A stretch of 48,128 nt of DNA from the NCBI GenBank assembly GCA_964405775.1, contig CAYOPG010000007.1, forward strand, positions 1 to 48,128. The letters are read 5' to 3'. Source of the stretch: JAAZFF01 sp964405775. Lineage in GTDB: Bacteria; Verrucomicrobiota; Kiritimatiellia; RFP12; UBA3636. The notes below the pieces were generated by a model. The model had not been told where the DNA came from. It did no database searches and worked only from the letters and a program-made list of their open reading frames with translations. This document shows, piece after piece, positions 8,840 to 17,846 of the stretch (positions are counted from its first letter, which is position 1; every line of letters starts with the position of its first letter). The translations under genes were made by a program, and so were the position numbers.

Positions 8840-8848
8840 GGTTTTTGC

Positions 8849-8878
8849 TTGAATTGCACACTCTGAATGGCGTACAAT
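8849..8878 (+). promoter_or_regulatory. promoter of tRNA-Arg
   Basis: TTGAAT (8849-8854) and TACAAT (8873-8878) are separated by 18 bases, with transcription expected to begin near 8885, about 30 bases before the tRNA. It lies in the 76-base gap after ugd. Confidence 0.55.
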
Positions 8879-8915
8879 CAGACGCTATTAGACAGCCATG
8901 AGATGCTGTGATCTT

Positions 8916-8992
8916 ACCCCAATAGCTCAGTTGGACAGAGCAGCTGCCTTCTAAGCAGCAGGTCGCTGGTTCGAGCCCAGCTTGGGGTGCCA
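8916..8992 (+). tRNA. tRNA-Arg (anticodon UCU), CCA encoded
   Basis: A full cloverleaf can be drawn. The acceptor stem is ACCCCAA (8916-8922) with TTGGGGT (8982-8988). The D arm is GCTC..GAGC. The anticodon stem is GCTGC/GCAGC with loop CTTCTAA, giving anticodon TCT at 8950-8952. The T arm is GCTGG TTCGAGC CCAGC. Discriminator G8989 is followed by an encoded CCA. It decodes AGA. It converges on valS with 26 bases between them. Confidence 0.95.
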
Positions 8993-9018
8993 TTTTAAAG
9001 ATGTCAGAATGGTTCCGA

Positions 9019-11697
9019 TCAGCCAAATGACTCAAGAATTTTTTTCTGGCGTTCTATCTCCGTAAGCAACTCTTCTCGTCTGGCTTTCTGTTGCTCTATT
9101 ATTTTTGGAGGAGCTTTGGCGACGAATGACTCGTTGGCAAGTTTTGCCTCAACCGTACGCAGGAATCCCTGAAGTTTTTCGATTTCGTCTGAAATCCGCT
9201 TTTTCTCGGCAGAGACGTCTATCACCCCTTCGAGCGGAATTCCAATTGAGCCAAGCGCGCAAAGTGTGAAAGGCATGCCAGCAAGAGGTTCAGAGCGGAA
9301 TTCTATACCGCTTGCGTGGAGCGCAGTCTTCATATAGTCCATGTCTTGCGCTACTCGCACAGCCATATCGGCTGACACGGCGTTTATGACGTAGGTTATC
9401 TCCTGCGACGGCGGAATGTTGGCGTCCGCGCGCAGAGCGCGTCCGGCGGTTATCATTTCTCGTTTGTTTTCTATGTAATTGCGGACATCCTCGGAGACTC
9501 CCCATGCGGCGTTCTCGGCCTCCGTGTATGGTTTTGGCCATGAAGCACGCATGATAGATTCTCCCGCCTTGGCGTAACCCATCTCGTGCCAGAGTTCCTC
9601 CGTGATAAACGGCATGAACGGATGGAGCAGGCGTATGGCTTTGCTGAAAACATCGGCGAGAATGAGCATGGTCTGATTGTGTCTGGCCTCGTCGTCGCCA
9701 TATAAATCCGTCTTAGCGTACTCGAGATACCAGTCGCAGAAGCTTGAACGCACGAAGTCGTAAACAGCGAGAGCCGCGTCTTGGAACCTGTATTTTTCCA
9801 GCGCGTCCGTGACAGCCTCGATGGTGCGAGAGCATGTGGCAAACAAATGGCGGTCATCGTCTTTAAGGAGCGCCGGATCGAGTTTGATCCCGCTTGTGGC
9901 AATGTCACGCCAATCAATATCTGGAGTTTTCTCGGCGTGCATTGACATAAAGCGCGCGGCATTCCAGATTTTCGTGCCAAAGTTGCGGCCTATTTCAAAC
10001 TTGTCCGTATTGACGTACAAATCAACACCTGGGGCGGTAATCTGCATCAGGCTGAAACGGAGCGAGTCTGCGCTGTATTTCCCGATTATGTCGAGCGGGT
10101 CTATGGAGTTGCCGAGGGATTTCGACATCTTCCGCCCCTGATCGTCGCGCACAACGCCGTGGATCACCACGTTGGAGAACGGCTGTTCATTCATGAACTT
10201 GCATCCGGCCATTATCATACGGGCAACCCAGAAGAAAATTATATCTGGTGCGGTTACGAGGTCGGAAGTGGGGTAGTACTTCTTTAAATCTGCTCTGTCA
10301 AGGTCTGGCCAACCAAGGGTGCTGAAAGGCCATAGCCAAGAGGAGAACCATGTATCAAGAACATCGGTTTCCTGCGTGATTTTTTCCGCGCCGGCTTGGC
10401 ACTTCGGACACTTGACCGGCTTTGCCGGAGCGGCCCATTCGTGCCCGCATTCGCAAGTGTAGACAGGTATGCGGTGACCCCACCAGATTTGGCGCGAGAT
10501 GCACCAGTCGCGGATGTTTTCCATCCATGTGAAGAAAGTGTTTTCGTAACGCTGCGGTGTGAACTTCACGCGTCCCGAGCGGACGGCCTCCATTGCAGGT
10601 TGAGCAAGCGGCTTCATCCGCACGAACCACTGCTTGGAGAGGCGCGGCTCCACTACCGTGCTGCAGCGGTAACAGTGTCCAACAGCGTTTGTGTATGGCT
10701 CGACCTTGACCAGATATCCGCCGGCATCCAGATCTTTGACTATCTGTTTGCGGCATTCAAAACGGTCTAGGCCTTCGTAGCCGGAATGCTCGTTCATCGT
10801 GCCGTCGCCGTTCATGATGTTGAGCGCCGGCAAATTATGGCGCTGTGCGACTAGGAAGTCGTTAGGGTCGTGAGCCGGGGTGATTTTCACCACCCCTGTG
10901 CCGAATTCTCGTTCGACGTAATCGTCAACCACGACTGGTATTTCGCGGTTCGACAGTGGGAGCGTGACCTTCGCGCCGTGAAGGTGCGTGTAACGTTCGT
11001 CCTTGGGGTTTACGGCGACTGCGGTGTCTCCCGGCAGCGTTTCCGGGCGCGTGGTCGCCACCTCGACGAACTTGTCAGGGCGTCCCGCCACGGGGTATCT
11101 GACGTGCCATAGAGAGCCTTCATTCGTCTCGTGCTCGCTCTCGTCGTCCGCAAGCGCAGTGCCGCACCGCGGGCACCAGTTGACGATGTAGTTGCCGCGG
11201 TATACGAGGTCCTCCTCGTAGAGTCGGCAGAACACTTCAGCGACGGCTCGGCTTAGCCCCTCGTCCATAGTGAAGCGCTCACGAGTCCAGTCGCAGCTGC
11301 AACCCAGTCTGCGGAGTTGGTTGACAATAGTGCCGCCGTATTTCGCCCGCCATTCCCAGACTCGTTCCACGAAGGCCTCGCGGCCTAAGTCGCGGCGGGA
11401 TTTGCCTTCTTTACGGAGAGCTTTCTCCACCACGTTCTGTGTCGCGATGCCGGCATGATCGGTTCCGGGAACCCACAGCACATTTCTGCCCTGCATCCTG
11501 CGCCAGCGCACAAGCACGTCCTGAACCGTGTTGTTCAGAGCGTGTCCCATGTGAAGGATGCCAGTAACGTTGGGCGGCGGTATTACGATACAGTATGGAT
11601 CTCCGGGGGCGGTCACATCGCCATTGAACTGACCGGTTTTTTCCCAAAACTCATACCACTTGGCCTCAATTGCCTGAGGGTCGAAATGCTTGTCCAT
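9019..11697 (-). CDS. valS: valyl-tRNA synthetase
   Basis: The 892-residue class I synthetase charges tRNA-Val and edits misactivated Thr. It shows the HIGH motif as HMGH (49-52) after PPPNVTGIL, and KMSKS near residue 525 (GRKMSKSLGNSIDP). The editing domain lies between, followed by the anticodon-binding domain. A C-terminal coiled-coil arm (about 825-892) has the ValRS pattern. Zinc-ligand pairs CPRC (near 175) and CYRC are present, plus an additional CEC...CPKC ribbon before DVLDTWFSS, a feature some bacterial ValRS have. The ATG at 11697 fits the usual N-terminus (FDPQAIEAKWYEFW). The gene stands alone. Confidence 0.97.
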   Translation of the reverse strand: MDKHFDPQAIEAKWYEFWEKTGQFNGDVTAPGDPYCIVIPPPNVTGILHMGHALNNTVQDVLVRWRRMQGRNVLWVPGTDHAGIATQNVVEKALRKEGKSRRDLGREAFVERVWEWRAKYGGTIVNQLRRLGCSCDWTRERFTMDEGLSRAVAEVFCRLYEEDLVYRGNYIVNWCPRCGTALADDESEHETNEGSLWHVRYPVAGRPDKFVEVATTRPETLPGDTAVAVNPKDERYTHLHGAKVTLPLSNREIPVVVDDYVEREFGTGVVKITPAHDPNDFLVAQRHNLPALNIMNGDGTMNEHSGYEGLDRFECRKQIVKDLDAGGYLVKVEPYTNAVGHCYRCSTVVEPRLSKQWFVRMKPLAQPAMEAVRSGRVKFTPQRYENTFFTWMENIRDWCISRQIWWGHRIPVYTCECGHEWAAPAKPVKCPKCQAGAEKITQETDVLDTWFSSWLWPFSTLGWPDLDRADLKKYYPTSDLVTAPDIIFFWVARMIMAGCKFMNEQPFSNVVIHGVVRDDQGRKMSKSLGNSIDPLDIIGKYSADSLRFSLMQITAPGVDLYVNTDKFEIGRNFGTKIWNAARFMSMHAEKTPDIDWRDIATSGIKLDPALLKDDDRHLFATCSRTIEAVTDALEKYRFQDAALAVYDFVRSSFCDWYLEYAKTDLYGDDEARHNQTMLILADVFSKAIRLLHPFMPFITEELWHEMGYAKAGESIMRASWPKPYTEAENAAWGVSEDVRNYIENKREMITAGRALRADANIPPSQEITYVINAVSADMAVRVAQDMDYMKTALHASGIEFRSEPLAGMPFTLCALGSIGIPLEGVIDVSAEKKRISDEIEKLQGFLRTVEAKLANESFVAKAPPKIIEQQKARREELLTEIERQKKILESFG

Positions 11698-11801
11698 ATT
11701 GAATCGTCGAATAGCGGAAAAACAGTTTAGTTGAAACTACAGAAAATTCCGGAAGTCGCATTGCCGCGACATTCCGGATTTGGTATAGGGTGAAGAACTC
11801 T

Positions 11802-12527
11802 TTAGAAGCGAACGCCGATCATGCCGGCAAAAATGTCGTCATCGCCGCGTAAGAAGTCGTACGAAATAGTGGCGTACGTAGTCCTTGTGAACGTCATGGA
11901 GAGCCCTACGGTCATACCAAACACGTTCGATGAATCCATTTCCAGTTCGTCGGAAAAAACGTATGAGAAGACAGGACCGGTGAAGACGCCAATCGTCTCT
12001 GGGAATATCATTGTGTTGTTTTCGAGTTCGTTGACGATCCCGAAAGTCAGGTAACCATCGAACTGTCCCCATGTGTAATTATCCAGATCAGCAAATGAGA
12101 CTTCGGCTCCCGCAGTGACTTTGTAGTACGACACAGTCGACAACAGAGTCAGTTCCTCCGACTGAAGCAGGTTCATCCATGCGCCTGCTCCCAATAGAAG
12201 AGACGAGTCGCCATCATCATTGCCGTAACCATATTTATCTTCCGCCTCCATCGTTCCGACAAGGCCATAGATCGTCATCCAACGCGTTAAATCGTAACCG
12301 AGAATGGCGGCGTAGCGACTCACGTCGATTTCCTTTTCGAAGTTGTTGTATTCGAGAGTCCGCGTACCTGCCGCCCCGTAAGCCGCGAGGTGCCAATTCG
12401 ACAGATCCTCCGCGAAGACAAGGTAACCTGTCCCTTTCGTGTCCTGACTGGCTGGGGTTATGGCGAAAGTATTCGAAGCGGCTAGAGCCATTGCCGCTGC
12501 GCACGCGATTGATATCTTTCTTCTCAT
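11802..12527 (-). CDS. predicted outer-membrane beta-barrel protein
   Basis: The 241-residue product has a signal peptide (MRRKISIACAAAMALAASNTFA) with Ala-x-Ala-like cleavage before ITPAS. The mature part consists of alternating strands such as YAAILGYDLTRWMTIYGLVG and GAGAWMNLL. Acidic loops (KYGYGNDDGDSS) follow, and the last strand ends in Phe (GMIGVRF), a typical BAM recognition end. About 8-10 strands can be imagined; there is no enzyme motif. It is not closely similar by eye to the barrel encoded at 1961-2641. An AAGGA sequence 11 bases before the ATG is an acceptable ribosome-binding site. Role unknown. Confidence 0.7.
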   Translation of the reverse strand: MRRKISIACAAAMALAASNTFAITPASQDTKGTGYLVFAEDLSNWHLAAYGAAGTRTLEYNNFEKEIDVSRYAAILGYDLTRWMTIYGLVGTMEAEDKYGYGNDDGDSSLLLGAGAWMNLLQSEELTLLSTVSYYKVTAGAEVSFADLDNYTWGQFDGYLTFGIVNELENNTMIFPETIGVFTGPVFSYVFSDELEMDSSNVFGMTVGLSMTFTRTTYATISYDFLRGDDDIFAGMIGVRF

Positions 12528-12567
12528 TGGTTGGTTGTCCTTATTGGTTGATTAAGACGGTCAAGTT

Positions 12568-12595
12568 GGTTTATAATAGGCGGCGAAACCTAAAA
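12568..12595 (-). promoter_or_regulatory. candidate promoter of the outer-membrane protein gene
   Basis: On the minus strand TTGGCT is followed after 16 bases by TATTAT within CCTATTATAAACC, which lies about 40 bases upstream of the start codon at 12527. The -35 is weak. The 124-base gap 12528-12651 also has to serve the divergent LRR gene. Confidence 0.35.
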
Positions 12596-12651
12596 GCCAA
12601 ATAAATGCTGTATATCCTACCCGATTCTCACAGAAACTCAAGGATTTTATT

Positions 12652-13518
12652 TTGAAGACGACCTTTTCCCCGTTCATTCTCCTTTTCGGAGTTTCAGCAG
12701 TCCTCCTGCCCGGATGCTTCCAGCAGACAGCCCCGGAGCGCCTGCTCACTGCGGATTCCCCGTCTGTCGCAACTGAAATCGGCGAAAGCGTGGAGGCACT
12801 CATAGTCCCGGCCACTAACCAACTCTCGTCCTTTCCCGTAAATCTGGGAAAATTTCCCGCTTTGAAAAAGCTCTCTTTGCGCGGCCAGAAAAACCTTGGC
12901 GAGGTGCCTTCCTCTTTGGGGGATGCGAAGTTACTGTATATGCTAGACCTTTCTGAGACGGGTATCAAGTCACTGCCGGAAGCGGTCGGGGCAATGTCAG
13001 GACTCCGCCATTTGTATCTCTCTGACAATGGCATGACGAACCTTCCCGCATCAGTATTGTCTCTGTCTGAGCTTACATACATCAATCTGGACCGTAACAA
13101 CATTTCAGAGTTGCCGTCCGGTGTCGGCGCAATGGAAAGTCTCAAGTGGGTTCGCCTCAACGACAACAATCTCAATTCTCTTCCCGACAGCGCCAACGGG
13201 TGGACGGATGTCAGGCGTCTTTATCTGCGCGGCAATTCCTTTACGAACGTGCCCGCGGTGGTGTTCAAGATGAAGACGCTGGAACAAATAGACCTGAGCA
13301 ACAATAGAATAACTGTGATCCCCGACGAGATCGTCGAAATGCCGAACCTCGAACGCATCGATCTTAACGGCAACCCAATTTCCAAGCTGCCCGAGAACAT
13401 TGGCAAGATGAAAAATCTCAAAACCCTCATGCTTTACGGAACGAAGATCCCAAAGGAAGAACAGGTACGCATTCGCGAGGCGCTCCCGGATCTCGTTGAT
13501 GTGCACATCGCTTTTTGA
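12652..13518 (+). CDS. leucine-rich repeat lipoprotein
   Basis: The 288-residue product begins at a TTG preceded by AAGGA seven bases upstream. A lipoprotein signal ends at the lipobox LLPGC with Cys22, so it is probably anchored to a membrane and faces the periplasm or surface. From about residue 60 to the end run roughly nine 23-residue LRRs of the pattern L..LP..(v/i)..(l/m)..L..L.L..N.i. Examples are MLDLSETGIKSLPEAVGAM and YINLDRNNISELPSGVGAM. This fold usually binds protein partners. It leads a plus-strand group with the TadE-like, unknown and DUF523 genes. The specific partner is unknown. Confidence 0.85.
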   Translation: MKTTFSPFILLFGVSAVLLPGCFQQTAPERLLTADSPSVATEIGESVEALIVPATNQLSSFPVNLGKFPALKKLSLRGQKNLGEVPSSLGDAKLLYMLDLSETGIKSLPEAVGAMSGLRHLYLSDNGMTNLPASVLSLSELTYINLDRNNISELPSGVGAMESLKWVRLNDNNLNSLPDSANGWTDVRRLYLRGNSFTNVPAVVFKMKTLEQIDLSNNRITVIPDEIVEMPNLERIDLNGNPISKLPENIGKMKNLKTLMLYGTKIPKEEQVRIREALPDLVDVHIAF

Positions 13519-13554
13519 CGCATCTGCCGTGAATTCCCGTATTAGGTGACACAC

Positions 13555-14094
13555 ATGAAAACCACAGACTTCAATAGAAAAGGCGGACAGGCCATGATCG
13601 AATTTGTAATCGGTCTGGTCGGGATAATCCTCCTGACGGCGCTCGTGGTTTTCTTGGGACAGATTCAGATTGTTGACACCGATTCACTAACACGCGCCTC
13701 CGGAGATGCAATCGGCGATTCCATGGGAAACGCTATTGCCTCCTCATTCACGCCCATAGACGATTGGAACGACGGACTCGACGGCAGGGCATACACAAAG
13801 GATGACCGCGCCGATAAGGGGAACTTCTACGGACTGCGCACGCACATCACTTCCGCAACCGCCCCGGGCGGCGACTGGAGCGGCACGAAACGCGCAGATG
13901 GTGCGCCGGCATTGTATGACGATGTTGTAAAAGTTGACACTGGCACGCTCGCTCAATCCACTTTCGGTTTTGTGTCTTCAGGCGACTCAGAGTCGATCTC
14001 TGTCCCCCCCGTGCTTCAGGACATATTGGGTTTGCCTGCCGAGATTACGATCCGCAACGAAGTCTGGATGCCGAAAACGGGAGGACTTTACTGA
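13555..14094 (+). CDS. TadE-like prepilin/pilus-associated protein
   Basis: The 179-residue product has a short basic leader (MKTTDFNRKGG). One hydrophobic helix (QAMIEFVIGLVGIILLTALV) follows, with Glu at the fifth position after a Gly-Gly, as in type IV and TadE/F prepilins cleaved before +1 with Glu5. The soluble remainder is Gly/Asp-rich and unrecognised. The ATG at 13555 has AGGTGA five bases upstream; the GTG at 13546 is part of that site, so 13555 is preferred. The stop overlaps the next start (TGATG). No other tad genes are in the window, so the pilus link is inference from the N-terminus only. Confidence 0.55.
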   Translation: MKTTDFNRKGGQAMIEFVIGLVGIILLTALVVFLGQIQIVDTDSLTRASGDAIGDSMGNAIASSFTPIDDWNDGLDGRAYTKDDRADKGNFYGLRTHITSATAPGGDWSGTKRADGAPALYDDVVKVDTGTLAQSTFGFVSSGDSESISVPPVLQDILGLPAEITIRNEVWMPKTGGLY

Positions 14095-14789
14095 TGAATC
14101 CCCCAAAGAGAATAATCTTCGTGTGTTTCGCACTTGCCTTGCTCTTAATGCTCGCCGCAGGAGCACGCGTGTTCATGAAGATGCCCTCCAACCCCGCTGT
14201 CTTGCTTGATTCAGTTGGTGGTAAAATTGTCTACGATTCACCGGTCGAAATCAACGGTGTACAATCTCGGATCGTCGCTTACTCGTTCGAAGAAAATGCA
14301 GACGATGTCGGCGCCAGTCTGGTGTCGCGAATCGGCGTGGATGCCGGGGATCTTGTCGATGGCGCGTTAATACGTCTTCCAAAGTCGTATGGAAACGCCG
14401 CACTGGTTATCTTGCCCGCCGTGAATGATGATGGAGCAACAGCCCTGCTTGTGACCTCCGCTACGGATTTTGGCCGCTTGGACGGGGCGGAATGGAGCTT
14501 CCGCGACGTGCCTCAGCCGCAGGGGTTCACCCCCGCATTCACTGCGTTCAATTCTGAAACTTCCACGGGAATATGTATTGGGCATAGTACATATCAGGAC
14601 GCTATTGCCATGCAACTCCTCGTCGGGGAGATGGAGAAGGCGGGCTGGAAACCGGTCACTCCCGGAGCGGAACACCTAACCTCCGCATTTTTCACGCGTG
14701 GAGATGCGGTCGCAATCGCTAGTGCCACCGCACAAGACTTCGGGTGCGGAATGCTGATAATGCGCAAGAGCGCGGAACTCAGCAGATGA
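14094..14789 (+). CDS. hypothetical membrane-anchored protein
   Basis: I do not recognise this 231-residue protein. It has a basic N-terminus and a hydrophobic segment (IIFVCFALALLLMLAAGA, about residues 7-24) that could be a membrane anchor or uncleaved signal. A soluble alpha/beta-looking domain of about 200 residues follows. It contains LVTSATDFGRLDGAEWSF and, near the end, Cys residues in TGICIGH and FGCGMLI. Its start overlaps the stop of the TadE-like gene by one base and its stop overlaps the DUF523 start (ATGA), so the three are translationally linked. A role with the prepilin-like protein is plausible but unproven. Confidence 0.6.
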   Translation: MNPPKRIIFVCFALALLLMLAAGARVFMKMPSNPAVLLDSVGGKIVYDSPVEINGVQSRIVAYSFEENADDVGASLVSRIGVDAGDLVDGALIRLPKSYGNAALVILPAVNDDGATALLVTSATDFGRLDGAEWSFRDVPQPQGFTPAFTAFNSETSTGICIGHSTYQDAIAMQLLVGEMEKAGWKPVTPGAEHLTSAFFTRGDAVAIASATAQDFGCGMLIMRKSAELSR

Positions 14790-15214
14790 AGGTGGTCGCG
14801 AGCTCGTGCCTGTTGGGTTTCAATACCAGATACGATGGGCGCGATAAAAAACATGACTTCAGCGGATTCAAGGCAGATGTTGAATTCGTGCCTTTTTGCC
14901 CTGAGGCCGAAGCCGGGCTTGGCGTGCCGCGGGAGCCTATCGAGCTCGTTCTTATGGAAGATAGCTCTATACGCGTTCTCGGCAAGCAGTCGCGCGAAGA
15001 TTTTACCGAGAGGATCGAAGCGTGCTGCCGCGCGAAAGTAGCTGAGTTGAAAAGGGATGGCGTCGATTGTTTCGTGCTCAAATCGCGCTCCCCGAGTTGC
15101 GGCCTTGAAAGTCCGCTTCACGATTCAAAGGGAAATGTTATCGGAACCGCCCCCGGGATATGGGCCAGAATTGTCGCGGCTGAATTCCCCGGCGTTCCCC
15201 GCTCCACGGAGTGA
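14786..15214 (+). CDS. DUF523 family protein
   Basis: The 142-residue protein has the hallmark cysteines of DUF523 in order: SSCLLGFNTRYDG near the N-terminus, VPFCPEAEAGLGVPREP around residue 50, and LKSRSPSCGLESP near residue 105. The Cys set suggests metal or Fe-S binding, but the biochemical role of the family is not established. The ATG at 14786 overlaps the previous stop as ATGA and gives the family's N-terminus directly. Initiation further upstream at 14744 would add 14 residues unlike the family. The gene converges on the DUF3089 gene. Confidence 0.85.
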   Translation: MKVVASSCLLGFNTRYDGRDKKHDFSGFKADVEFVPFCPEAEAGLGVPREPIELVLMEDSSIRVLGKQSREDFTERIEACCRAKVAELKRDGVDCFVLKSRSPSCGLESPLHDSKGNVIGTAPGIWARIVAAEFPGVPRSTE

Positions 15215-15221
15215 ATATGTG

Positions 15222-15248
15222 ATTATGTAGAGAGAATAGGTACATAAT
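15222..15248. terminator. A/T-rich inverted repeat between convergent genes
   Basis: ATTATGTA (15222-15229) and TACATAAT (15241-15248) form an 8-bp stem with an 11-base loop in the 50-base gap between the convergent DUF523 and DUF3089 genes. The stem is A/T-rich and has no strong T-run, so terminator function is only suggested. Confidence 0.3.
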
Positions 15249-15264
15249 TTCATTGCAAATATGG

Positions 15265-16215
15265 TCATTTGGAGTTGGGGCGCCTCGTTGTGCTCGCGGC
15301 AAGTCGGGTGGCAACGTTGGCGATAACGTTGCCAGCAAAGAACCAAAAGTCGTTCATGTGGAATACTCCCTTCCCGACGAATTGCCTTGCGTCCCAATAG
15401 CCGTTAGAGGGGAGATCAACAATCAACGCGCCCTTGGATTTATCTATGACCGCCCCGCATAGGTTCGCTTTGCGGCCATGTCGGCGGCGCGGGTTTATTT
15501 CACGATAACTGTAAAAAACGGATTCGATGTTTTCGGCTGCGGATGCCGGTGTCTCGTCCGTTCGCCAGTTCAACGGATTTATCACGTAAGCGCCGGGCAT
15601 GGAATAGACAGGGTTGACTGCATCGGCGGATTGCGAGTTCCAGCCGATTATCACGGAGACGTCGTCGGCTCCTTGGGCTGGCGCAATTCCTCTTCCCGTA
15701 AAATCGGTCAGTATTTTTCTCTCCGTAGTGAAGGGGAGTCCGAGTAGGTACGCTGCCACAAACCCTCCGTCCCGGCTGATTTCGGGGCATCTTTTCATCA
15801 TCTCGTAAAGGTTTGCCGACCCCTGACTATGTCCGAACAGCACGTACGGACGTCCGTTGTTCCAATGAGCGAGGTAGTGCCGGAAAGCCGCCACCGCGTC
15901 GTCCATTCCCACTTGCATCAGGGGCTCGAGGCTTTTGTCGCCCATGAGATATTCCATGCTGCGGTGGTACTCGAGTTGGCGAACGTATGGTGCGAACTGG
16001 CGCGAACCCTTGAACAGTTCCACTTGCGCCGTTACAAAGCCGAGCGTCTTCAGCTCCACTTTCGGATCAGACATATCCATAAGCGGCTTGCTTATATCAG
16101 AGACGAGTGTCGGATATATGTAGAAAAGGTCGTATTCACGTCCTTCGGTGCCTGAATACGACTCGTTTACAATCCAGTTGTTGTGGTCTTTGTAGTCTAG
16201 AGGTGCTGTTTTCAA
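15265..16215 (-). CDS. DUF3089 alpha/beta hydrolase (esterase/lipase-like)
   Basis: The 316-residue protein has the nucleophile elbow GHSQGS near residue 128, preceded by the DUF3089-type FYIYPTL and DDAVAAFRHYL segments. An Asp/His-containing C-terminal half follows (VFHMNDFWFF near 285). DUF3089 proteins are predicted alpha/beta-fold esterases. A TTG at 16215 is the only plausible start; in frame upstream there is a stop within about 12 codons and no signal peptide, so a cytoplasmic protein is expected. It is last in the sugar ABC operon, 34 bases after the SGNH hydrolase gene. That suggests hydrolysis of an imported ester (inference). Confidence 0.75.
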   Translation of the reverse strand: MKTAPLDYKDHNNWIVNESYSGTEGREYDLFYIYPTLVSDISKPLMDMSDPKVELKTLGFVTAQVELFKGSRQFAPYVRQLEYHRSMEYLMGDKSLEPLMQVGMDDAVAAFRHYLAHWNNGRPYVLFGHSQGSANLYEMMKRCPEISRDGGFVAAYLLGLPFTTERKILTDFTGRGIAPAQGADDVSVIIGWNSQSADAVNPVYSMPGAYVINPLNWRTDETPASAAENIESVFYSYREINPRRRHGRKANLCGAVIDKSKGALIVDLPSNGYWDARQFVGKGVFHMNDFWFFAGNVIANVATRLAASTTRRPNSK

Positions 16216-16249
16216 TATCCGTGCAGTCTTGATGAGGCTTACAGCTCAA

Positions 16250-16828
16250 TTATAAATCAAGAAGCTCTAAGATCGTGTCCGTCACTTTTCGGGCGAGCAA
16301 CCTGTAGCCAGTTTCATTGAAATGGACGCAATCTGTATATAACCCGGCATCTGCGTTACTCATGAGGTCAAACAGGTCGTTGACATGAACTTCCATCCTA
16401 TTCATGACCTTGCGGGCGACCTCGTTGAGGCCGGCTATTTCGGCAGTGGTGCGTGGGTTCTCGTTGAGCTCGCCGTTTGGGTTCATCGGAGTGGTTGTGG
16501 CGAAGACTATCTTGGCATTCGGAAATATTTTCGCGATATGCAGGTTTATCCGTTCCAGCATGTCTGCGTATACCTCGTGCGAATTGAGAGGTCTAGGATC
16601 TCCGCGAAAACGAGCGGAGTCCCATTGTCCGCAATTCCAGTGCACGAGGTCAACTCCCGATGGATCTCCAGCAAGCCTTCTCCACCTTGAAAGGTGTACG
16701 AACACGTGCTGTGCGAACTCGCAGTTCTCCTCCGGCGCGTATACCTCGGCAACTTCCTTGAGTGAGTCCTTGACGAAGTTGCCGTATCCAAGCCTTATCG
16801 AATCACCAATAAGAATTACTTTTTTCAT
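16250..16828 (-). CDS. SGNH/GDSL-type hydrolase
   Basis: The 192-residue protein shows the SGNH blocks in order. Block I is ILIGDSIRLGYG at 5-16 with Ser10. Block II has a Gly at the RLGYG end, block III is HWNCG around residue 64-68 with Asn, and block V is DCVHFNETG near 171 with catalytic Asp and His. Such enzymes remove acyl groups, often acetate, from sugars. There is no signal peptide, so it acts in the cytoplasm. It lies 46 bases after the sugar-binding lipoprotein gene and before a second predicted esterase. This fits deacylation of an imported sugar; the substrate is unknown. Confidence 0.82.
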   Translation of the reverse strand: MKKVILIGDSIRLGYGNFVKDSLKEVAEVYAPEENCEFAQHVFVHLSRWRRLAGDPSGVDLVHWNCGQWDSARFRGDPRPLNSHEVYADMLERINLHIAKIFPNAKIVFATTTPMNPNGELNENPRTTAEIAGLNEVARKVMNRMEVHVNDLFDLMSNADAGLYTDCVHFNETGYRLLARKVTDTILELLDL

Positions 16829-16874
16829 ATTTGCTTTTGCGTACTGTAAGTTGTGCGCGTCTTCGCCCGTGCTG

Positions 16875-17846
16875 TTAATAAGCGGAATCCGGGTGGTAGT
16901 ACTTTTCAGCGTTAGAGGCGTCGACCACCTCAGCAGGGGCTATTATGGTGTGCTGTTCAACTTCAGCTCCGCGTACGATCTTCACTGCCTCGCGCGCGGC
17001 AACTGCGATCATTTCCGGTGGATACGTTACGGTGATGTGCACGAGCGGGTCTTTGTCTATGATGCGCTTTACAATCTCCTTGCTCCCGCCTCCGCCGATT
17101 AGCACTTTGACGTCGCTTCGTTTAGATTCTTGATAAGCTTTAAGCGCGCCAATGGACACGTCATCGTCGCCAGTCCAGACTGCGTCGATTTTTTTGTGTT
17201 TCTGCAGGAAGTTCTCCATGAGCGAGAGCCCTTTTTCCGTGCTCCAGTCGGAAGAGCCCTTGCCGATGATCTTGATGCCGGGATAATTGGCCATTACCTC
17301 TTCAAAGGCATTGACGCGCTGGGTGTTGACATCGCACTGAACACCTTCCATTATGACGATTTCGCCCTCTCCACTCAGCTCTTTGGCTATTGCCTCCGCT
17401 GCTGCGCGTCCGAAGCCCGGATTGTCGCCGACAACCGCTAGGTCCTGCACCGGTTCGGCCAAGTTCCGGTCGACGACGATCAGCTTGACCCCGGCCTCCA
17501 CAGCCTTTTTACAAACTCCGGTGAGGGGGGCTGGTTCTGATGGCAATATGACAAGTGCGTCTATTTTTTGTACGAGTAGGTTCTCTACACGGTCGACTTG
17601 TTCTCCCGACGAGGCAGCTGAGGACACGATTACCTTGATGTCGGGGTTGGCGTCTTCAATTTCCTTTTTGACTTGGTTGGCATGGTACACTACGCCGCCG
17701 GTCCAGCCGTGGTCGGCGCTGGGAATCGATATTCCGATTTTGTATCCCTCTGAAGTTTCTTCGGGGTTTCCCTCTTTACGGCATCCCGTAAGGAGAGCGG
17801 CCAGGCAGAGCGCCATGGCAGTAGTTGTTTTAACCAATTTTTTCAT
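16875..17846 (-). CDS. sugar ABC transporter substrate-binding lipoprotein (RbsB-like)
   Basis: The 323-residue product has a lipoprotein signal with lipobox LLTGC (Cys22). A type I periplasmic-binding fold of the ribose/galactose family follows, including IGISIPSADHGWTGGV and DALVILPSEPAPLTGV. VVDRNLAEPVQDLAVVGDN and the hinge-distal DAVWTGDDDVSIGAL come next. It would deliver a monosaccharide-like ligand to the permease and ATPase encoded just upstream. The start overlaps the permease stop by 4 bases. The ligand cannot be named from sequence. Two cytoplasmic esterase-like genes downstream hint at an acylated sugar. Confidence 0.9.
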   Translation of the reverse strand: MKKLVKTTTAMALCLAALLTGCRKEGNPEETSEGYKIGISIPSADHGWTGGVVYHANQVKKEIEDANPDIKVIVSSAASSGEQVDRVENLLVQKIDALVILPSEPAPLTGVCKKAVEAGVKLIVVDRNLAEPVQDLAVVGDNPGFGRAAAEAIAKELSGEGEIVIMEGVQCDVNTQRVNAFEEVMANYPGIKIIGKGSSDWSTEKGLSLMENFLQKHKKIDAVWTGDDDVSIGALKAYQESKRSDVKVLIGGGGSKEIVKRIIDKDPLVHITVTYPPEMIAVAAREAVKIVRGAEVEQHTIIAPAEVVDASNAEKYYHPDSAY

